From Candidatus Dadabacteria bacterium (GTDB taxonomy: Bacteria > Desulfobacterota_D > UBA1144 > Nemesobacterales > Nemesobacteraceae), in assembly GCA_026709745.1 (NCBI GenBank), contig JAPOSJ010000135.1:1-5608 (forward strand): a stretch of 5,608 nucleotides of DNA, given 5' to 3'. This document shows, in pieces, positions 4,768 to 5,608 of this stretch. The translations under genes were made by a program, and so were the position numbers. Position 1 is the stretch's first letter. Each line of letters opens with the position of its first letter. The notes under the pieces were generated by a model. That model saw only the letters and a program-made list of their open reading frames with translations. It was not told where the DNA came from and did not search any database.

Positions 4768-5608
4768 CAGAAGCTCCCAGAAAAGTATTTGTCATGAATC
4801 TGCCTGATATCCTCCGTCACGCACATATATTCATCCTTAAGGAAATCTCCCTTGCCACCGAAACCAAATTCAACTGCCATGCGTTCAAAATCATCCTGCG
4901 TAATCTCATTTTTTGCCCTCTCGTTGAGCAGACTCAGCATGTTGCCCATTCTCCTGAGAAACAGGTAACCTCCGGCAAGGGTCTCAGACTCTGTACTTTC
5001 AATAAGACCGCAGCGTCCAAGTGAGCGGATAGCTTCCATTGTGTTTACGGTCCTCAATTCTGGATTCTCCCCTCCATAGGCAAGCTGAAGCATCTGTACC
5101 AAGAACTCAATGTCTACAAGACCTCCCCTTCCTGTTTTAAGGTTGAATCTCGATTCCGTCTCGCTTGCAAGCTCTTTTTCAATTCTCCCGCGAAGCCTGT
5201 AAATCTCCTCCCGGAAATCCGGAGGAAGCTTATTTGAATAAACGAAATCCTCAATGACTTTCATCACCTTCTCGCCGAGTGCGCGATTGCCCGCGACCGC
5301 CCTGGCCTTTACAAGAGCCTGTTTCTCCCAGATCTGCGCACTTGTCTTGTGGTACTCCTCAAAGACCTCAAGCGAGGAGACAAGAGCCCCCGATTTTCCC
5401 GACGGCCGCAGTTCTAAATCTACCTTGTAACAGAAACTCTCGGAGGTGTAAACCGAAAGATTGGATATGAATCTCTGACCGCACTTGGAGAAAAGCTCGT
5501 GGTCTTCTCCCTCATAAATAAAAATTATGTCAAGGTCAGAAGCATAGCTCATCTCCCATCCTCCCAGCTTGCCAAGTCCCAAAACAACCATGTTATCAAG
5601 GAGTTTTC
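4767..5608 (-). CDS. glnE: GlnE, glutamine synthetase adenylyltransferase/deadenylylase (C-terminal part, truncated by window)
   Basis: About 280 C-terminal residues are present and the frame stays open to the right edge (the codons before the internal Met at 5591 read KLLDN), so the true start is outside the window. The piece begins with the nucleotidyltransferase motif GLGKLGGWEMSYASDLDIIF, whose SDLD carries metal-binding aspartates. It continues with VDLELRPSGKSGALVSS, a helical stretch containing IWEKQALVKARAVAG, and RGGLVDIEFLVQ before the C-terminal helical bundle. GlnE has two such nucleotidyltransferase domains; ending of the protein after this copy and the WEKQALVKAR pattern identify the C-terminal adenylyl-transferase domain. 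In the family this domain adenylylates glutamine synthetase when PII signals nitrogen sufficiency, and the N-terminal domain removes AMP. Whether the N-terminal domain is intact here cannot be seen. The gene overlaps the following hydrolase by one base. Confidence 0.93.
   Translation of the reverse strand, partial: KLLDNMVVLGLGKLGGWEMSYASDLDIIFIYEGEDHELFSKCGQRFISNLSVYTSESFCYKVDLELRPSGKSGALVSSLEVFEEYHKTSAQIWEKQALVKARAVAGNRALGEKVMKVIEDFVYSNKLPPDFREEIYRLRGRIEKELASETESRFNLKTGRGGLVDIEFLVQMLQLAYGGENPELRTVNTMEAIRSLGRCGLIESTESETLAGGYLFLRRMGNMLSLLNERAKNEITQDDFERMAVEFGFGGKGDFLKDEYMCVTEDIRQIHDKYFSGSF
4774..4778 (-). promoter_or_regulatory. Ribosome binding site of the hydrolase, inside the glnE 3' end
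   Basis: On the minus strand GGGAG lies six bases before the ATG at 4767-4765, within the last codons of glnE (SGSF-stop). With the TGATG stop/start overlap this indicates re-initiation or coupled translation of the hydrolase. Confidence 0.65.

Noticed and set aside
5207..5225. CCTCC/GGAGG inverted repeat
   Set aside because: It lies within conserved glnE coding sequence, the arms are five bases with no T-tract, and it is most easily explained by codon content.
5589..5591. ATG at 5591 as the start of a short 274-residue nucleotidyltransferase protein
   Set aside because: The frame is open upstream to the window edge and the preceding codons continue the GlnE domain; the Met is internal, in the middle of the catalytic domain.

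Overview
The window reads as ordinary bacterial chromosome with no sign of a mobile element, phage, CRISPR array or RNA gene. It holds three complete genes on the minus strand or minus-strand units (nuoF, lhgO, an alkaline-phosphatase-superfamily hydrolase), one complete plus-strand gene (carD/cdnL), and two genes cut by the window edges (3' end of gatB on the left, 3' part of glnE on the right). Coding density is high and base composition looks moderate and even throughout. The CarD protein resembles the short CdnL type known from Myxococcus. Together with a GlnE of the bifunctional type, GatB and NuoF, this suggests a Gram-negative, respiring bacterium of the deltaproteobacterial sphere (Desulfobacterota, Myxococcota or a related candidate lineage). 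That placement is an inference of low certainty; no marker gene here settles it.

Layout. Bases 1-104 (+) are the last 33 codons of gatB. After a 53-base convergent gap with a small hairpin comes nuoF (1414 down to 158, minus), the NADH/FMN-binding subunit of complex I, with no nuoE or nuoG beside it. A 122-base gap contains a plausible nuoF promoter preceded by a tandem 9-base A-rich repeat. Next is lhgO (2754 down to 1537, minus), an FAD-dependent L-2-hydroxyglutarate oxidase/dehydrogenase. A 90-base divergent spacer separates lhgO from carD (2845-3342, plus). carD and the following minus-strand hydrolase (4767 down to 3343) meet tail to tail with no base between their stop codons. The hydrolase start overlaps the glnE stop as TGATG, so it is probably translated by coupling behind glnE (4767 to the right edge and beyond).

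How the genes may relate. NuoF and LhgO both put electrons into the respiratory chain. GlnE controls glutamine synthetase by adenylylation, GatB uses glutamine as amide donor, and LhgO makes 2-oxoglutarate, the carbon signal and skeleton for nitrogen assimilation. This theme is suggestive but could be chance. The substrate of the hydrolase is unknown. I see no clearly new biological system; the points most worth checking are the isolated nuoF, the glnE-coupled hydrolase of unknown substrate, and the compact regulatory spacers.
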